From contig NZ_CALIMY010000020.1 of NCBI RefSeq assembly GCF_938045205.1, positions 1 through 8,740 of the forward strand: a DNA stretch of 8,740 nt. The letters run 5' to 3'. Source of the stretch: an uncultured Campylobacter sp. (lineage in GTDB: Bacteria > Campylobacterota > Campylobacteria > Campylobacterales > Campylobacteraceae). The notes under the pieces are model-generated. The model saw nothing but the letters and a program-made list of their open reading frames with translations. It was not told the DNA's origin and searched no databases. Positions 6,625 through 8,740 of the stretch are shown here, one piece after another (within the stretch, counting starts at the first letter, position 1; each line of letters begins with the position of its first letter). A program made the translations under genes and the position numbers.

Positions 6625-7251
6625 ATGTATGTAATATTCGAAGGTATCGACGGCGTGGGCAAAAGCACGCAGATAGCGCGGCTAGCGGCGGCTTTTCCGC
6701 AAGCGATCGTGACTAAGGAGCCAGGCGGTACGAAGCTCGGCGAGGCGGTACGAAGCCTCGTTTTGGGCGAGGATTTTAAGTGGCGACGCGGCAGCGTAAA
6801 TCTGCGCGAGGCCTGCGGCGAAATTTCAAAGCGCACCGAGCTGCTTTTGTTTCTCGCAGACCGCGCCGAGCACTACGAGCGCGTGATAAAGGGCGGCGCG
6901 GACAGGCTTGTGCTAAGCGATCGCGGCTTCATCTCGGGGCTTGCCTATGCGCTGGCAAACGACGAAAACGCAGATCTTAGCGAGCTTATCGCGCTTAATA
7001 AATTTGCGCTTGGGGGCAAATTTGCAGATAAAATCGTGCTGTTTTCGGCGGACGAGAAGCTCATCAGGCAGCGGCTTAAAACGCGTGCTAGCAGCGATAT
7101 AATCGAGGCTCGCGGACTCAAATACCTAATGCGCGTGCAGGAGTTGATGGCGCAGGCATGCAGGGCGTGCGGCGTTGAGACCCTGAAAATCGATGCCGCA
7201 CAGTCCGAAGAAGCGATCTGCGATCAGATAAAAAATTTCATACTTTCTTAA
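6625..7251 (+). CDS. tmk: Thymidylate kinase (dTMP kinase)
   Basis: Tmk phosphorylates dTMP to dTDP using ATP, in the cytoplasm. The 208-residue protein has the P-loop GIDGVGKST (7-15), the dTMP-binding EPGGTKLG (32-39), LLLFLADRAEH (73-83), the epsilon-type DRGFISGLAYA (99-109, where many bacteria have DRYxxS) and a C-terminal helix. AAAGG at 6614-6618 supports the start. Compared with the C. jejuni enzyme as I recall it, there are about 14 extra residues around 50-69 (DFKWRRGSVNLREACGEISK). In C. jejuni tmk follows coaD directly and is followed by hisS; neither neighbour is retained here. A 14-bp palindrome CTTAAAATTTTAAG (7247-7260) covers the stop but has no loop to act as a classical terminator. 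Confidence 0.95.
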   Translation: MYVIFEGIDGVGKSTQIARLAAAFPQAIVTKEPGGTKLGEAVRSLVLGEDFKWRRGSVNLREACGEISKRTELLLFLADRAEHYERVIKGGADRLVLSDRGFISGLAYALANDENADLSELIALNKFALGGKFADKIVLFSADEKLIRQRLKTRASSDIIEARGLKYLMRVQELMAQACRACGVETLKIDAAQSEEAICDQIKNFILS

Positions 7252-7303
7252 AATTTTAAGGCGTGGAATTTTGCCGCGGGAAAGAATTTCTGGGTCCTGC
7301 CGT

Positions 7304-7566
7304 GAAATTTTAGCTATGGAATTTCATCGCGAAATTTTAGCTATAGAATTCCGCCGATAAATTTTTATCTTCGAATTTCGTTATGGAATTTTACAGGAGA
7401 GGTTCTAGGCAAAATTTCATGGGCAGAATTTTGTTTTATAATTCAGTCGTAAAATTTCACTACGAAATTCTGTCTTAAAATTCTGCCGTAAACCGAAAAG
7501 GCGCGAAATTTTATAAGCGAAATCTTGCACGGAATTTTAATCCGCGGATTTGCGGGTGAAATTCCG
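7304..7566. repeat. Degenerate 13-14 bp tandem array with AATT core, about 20 units
   Basis: AATT begins at 7306, 7320, 7333, 7347, 7360, 7374, 7387, 7413, 7427, 7440, 7453, 7466, 7479, 7507, 7533 and 7560. All gaps are 13 or 14 bp or close to twice that, and the skipped positions still hold one- or two-mismatch versions. The units resemble RRAATTTYRNCNNY, for example GAAATTTTAGCTAT and GGAATTTCATCGC. The first two dimers form a 27-bp near-exact tandem repeat (7304-7330, 7331-7357). Some units pair as hairpins (CAAAATT 7410-7416 with AATTTTG 7427-7433). The array fills most of the 342 bases between tmk and the next gene. No RNA or protein is evident in it, and its function is unknown. Confidence 0.7.
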
Positions 7567-7593
7567 CTTAAGCTTTAGATTGAAAGGATAATA

Positions 7594-8181
7594 ATGAAGA
7601 CGTTAAAGTTCGTTTTGCGTAAGATTTTTAAATTTATATTTCTGTTTTGGGTGGTCATAAGCTCGCTTTTGGGTAGCTATGTTATCGCAGATAATTTTTT
7701 CGGCCGCACCGTCGTAGCCTGGACGCTCATCCGTGATTTTAGCAGCACTTCGCTGGATCTGAAGGATTTTAGCATCAGCGCCAGCTTAAGAGCCACCGTT
7801 ATCGGCAGACGATCATGGCGCGACGAGCGCGAGCTGAAGCCCGACTTCTCGGACGACAACTCCACCGGCGCCCCGTATGAACTAAATATAAAATTTGACC
7901 ACGTGAGCGTGCCCAGGATCGTGCTGAAAAATATCAAACTCGAGCAGGCGTAAAGCGGACGCGTCGTTTTTGAAAAAGATGAGCTAGAGGTGCCGATAGA
8001 GATGGGCTATAGCGGTTACAAAAGCGGTAGTTTAGTGATACCTGATCTCGATTCTACGCATGTCAAACACAGACTGAGCGCCGAAATATGCGTGCCTGAC
8101 GGCACTTGCACGAAGTTTGTGCATTATTTCTTGCCGTACAGGCATGTAGAGGGCACGGCGGCTCTGCGAGGTATTTTTTAG
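7594..8181 (+). pseudogene. Membrane-anchored protein of unknown function, interrupted by an in-frame TAA
   Basis: The reading frame runs 195 codons but is broken at codon 120 by TAA (7951-7953). The same frame continues without further stops to TAG at 8179-8181, and nothing else in the frame is disturbed. AAAGGA at 7583-7588 is well placed for the ATG. Residues 1-10 are basic (KTLKFVLRK) and 11-31 form one hydrophobic segment, so the product is a signal-anchored or lipoprotein-free exported protein facing the periplasm. The remainder is hydrophilic and beta-rich (APYELNIKFDHVSVPRIVLKNIKL). After the stop a CVPDGTC pair of cysteines appears. The first fragment alone is 119 residues; the second could restart only at GTG 7990. 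I do not recognise the family. Alternatives are a sequencing error or a recent mutation. Confidence 0.75.
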
Positions 8182-8544
8182 CCGCGAAACTTAATACAAA
8201 TGTGCTTTAAGACGGTATCGCAGACGAAAACTATAGCATAAATATATATCAACATGCGCTCGTAGTTTTTTAATGAGATTTTTAAGAAATAACGTTGCAA
8301 TACTATATAAGCTAAAATAAAGGGTTCGTGAAGGCTGCCGCAATAGTCATAAACCCAAGTGTCTTTGGGCTGTCTCAATGCTCTCTCTCAGTTATACCTT
8401 CGTAAATTCCCAGTCATATGCCCCTATTCTTCTATTGAAATTTAATTAAAAATGCACTCGTGCCCCAAAAGCTATAGAAATAAAAGCGGTTTTCAGATTA
8501 GAAAGAGATTAACGGTATGATTTTGAAGAGGATCAAAGTAAAAG
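8182..8544. other. AT-rich intergenic stretch, possibly gene remnants
   Basis: The base composition drops sharply after 8181. A minus-strand frame (8178-8378) starts only with TTG and gives an Ile/Tyr/Leu-rich peptide with no motif I know. A 19-residue minus-strand tail (8446-8505) ends GARVHF before a stop, resembling the last strand of an outer-membrane barrel, but it has no start. A 5-bp stem CCCAA/TTGGG (8354-8369) lacks a U-run. I see no gene I would defend here. Confidence 0.4.
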
Positions 8545-8740
8545 TCAATAGGAATAGAGAATATAGCCTTTTGAATGTATGTTTTTTATATCAAGATTTA
8601 AATTTCTTTTTAACACGCCTACTAAATTTTGCATAGCTATTTTTGAACTCATTTTATCGTGATAAACGACCTCTTCTATCATTGAAAAGGTAGTTATATT
8701 ATTGACGTTTTGGGCTAGGAGCAAGATCAGCTTATGTTGT
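8545..8740 (-). CDS. C-terminal part of an OmpR-family response regulator (winged helix), cut by the window edge
   Basis: Read on the minus strand from the window end, 64 residues precede a TGA (complement of 8545-8547). They match the Trans_reg_C winged helix of OmpR/PhoB-type regulators: LILLLAQNVNNITTFSMIEEVV (helix 1 to 2, with the usual 'x-x-V/T-x-x-x-I/L' turn), a shortened acidic loop, the recognition helix SSKIAMQNLVGVLKRNLN, then IKNIHSKGYILYSY, where the strand-turn-strand ends in the conserved GY. The receiver domain would lie beyond 8740, so the phosphorylation site and any partner sensor kinase cannot be seen. Campylobacter encodes several such proteins; which one this is cannot be told. 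The low G+C matches the surrounding DNA from 8182 on. Confidence 0.8.
   Translation of the reverse strand, partial: QHKLILLLAQNVNNITTFSMIEEVVYHDKMSSKIAMQNLVGVLKRNLNLDIKNIHSKGYILYSY

Noticed and set aside
7247..7260. Palindrome CTTAAAATTTTAAG as a tmk terminator
   Set aside because: It has no loop and no G+C-rich stem, so it would not form a classical terminator hairpin.
7306..7452. Open frame of 48 codons across the AATT array
   Set aside because: It has no start codon or ribosome binding site; it is open mainly because the 27-bp dimer is a multiple of three.
7304..7566. CRISPR array
   Set aside because: Units are 13-14 bp, degenerate and lack unique spacers; no cas genes are present.
8178..8378. 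66-codon minus-strand ORF with TTG start
   Set aside because: Only a weak purine-rich stretch precedes it, a stop lies just upstream, and the Ile/Tyr/Leu-rich peptide looks like a chance AT-rich frame.

Overview
The window looks like a chromosomal segment of a moderately high-GC Campylobacter, C. gracilis-like by composition and word use. The evidence is the gene content and order, the CoaD and Tmk sequences (which match Campylobacter versions as I remember them), and the very frequent AAATTT/AAAATTTT words between genes. The species name is inference; I could run no search.

Layout. (a) Positions 1 to about 1030 are strikingly AT-rich (23% G+C in the one 60-base line counted exactly, 181-240) and look acquired. 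They hold a wrecked YhcG/DUF1016-type nuclease gene, an HxlR-family regulator (+) and a convergent FMN-binding split-barrel protein (-). The last has a textbook promoter overlapped by GTTA/TAAC palindromes, a good candidate operator. (b) From murA (1116) to about 8180 the base composition is that of the host chromosome. This part holds murA (first committed step of peptidoglycan synthesis), moeA (molybdenum cofactor), a tRNA-Gly(GCC) with a near-consensus promoter, ubiX (flavin prenyltransferase) and coaD (CoA synthesis), the last two coupled through a TAATG overlap. Next come an unrecognised 362-residue protein and tmk (dTMP kinase). In Campylobacter ubiX, coaD and tmk usually follow one another directly, so the unknown gene and its surroundings look like an insertion. 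(c) Downstream of tmk, 7304-7566 is a degenerate tandem array with an AATT core recurring every 13-14 bp for about 20 units. (d) 7594-8181 is a 195-codon membrane-anchored gene broken by an in-frame TAA. (e) From 8182 the DNA turns AT-rich again. It ends in the C-terminal winged helix of an OmpR-type response regulator on the minus strand, cut by the window edge.

The core genes are housekeeping functions and do not form one pathway. The most notable material is the accessory part: the decayed nuclease, the regulator/operator/flavoprotein set, the nested inverted repeat after coaD, the unknown 362-residue protein, the 13-14 bp array and the interrupted gene. I do not see a complete new defence or mobile system.
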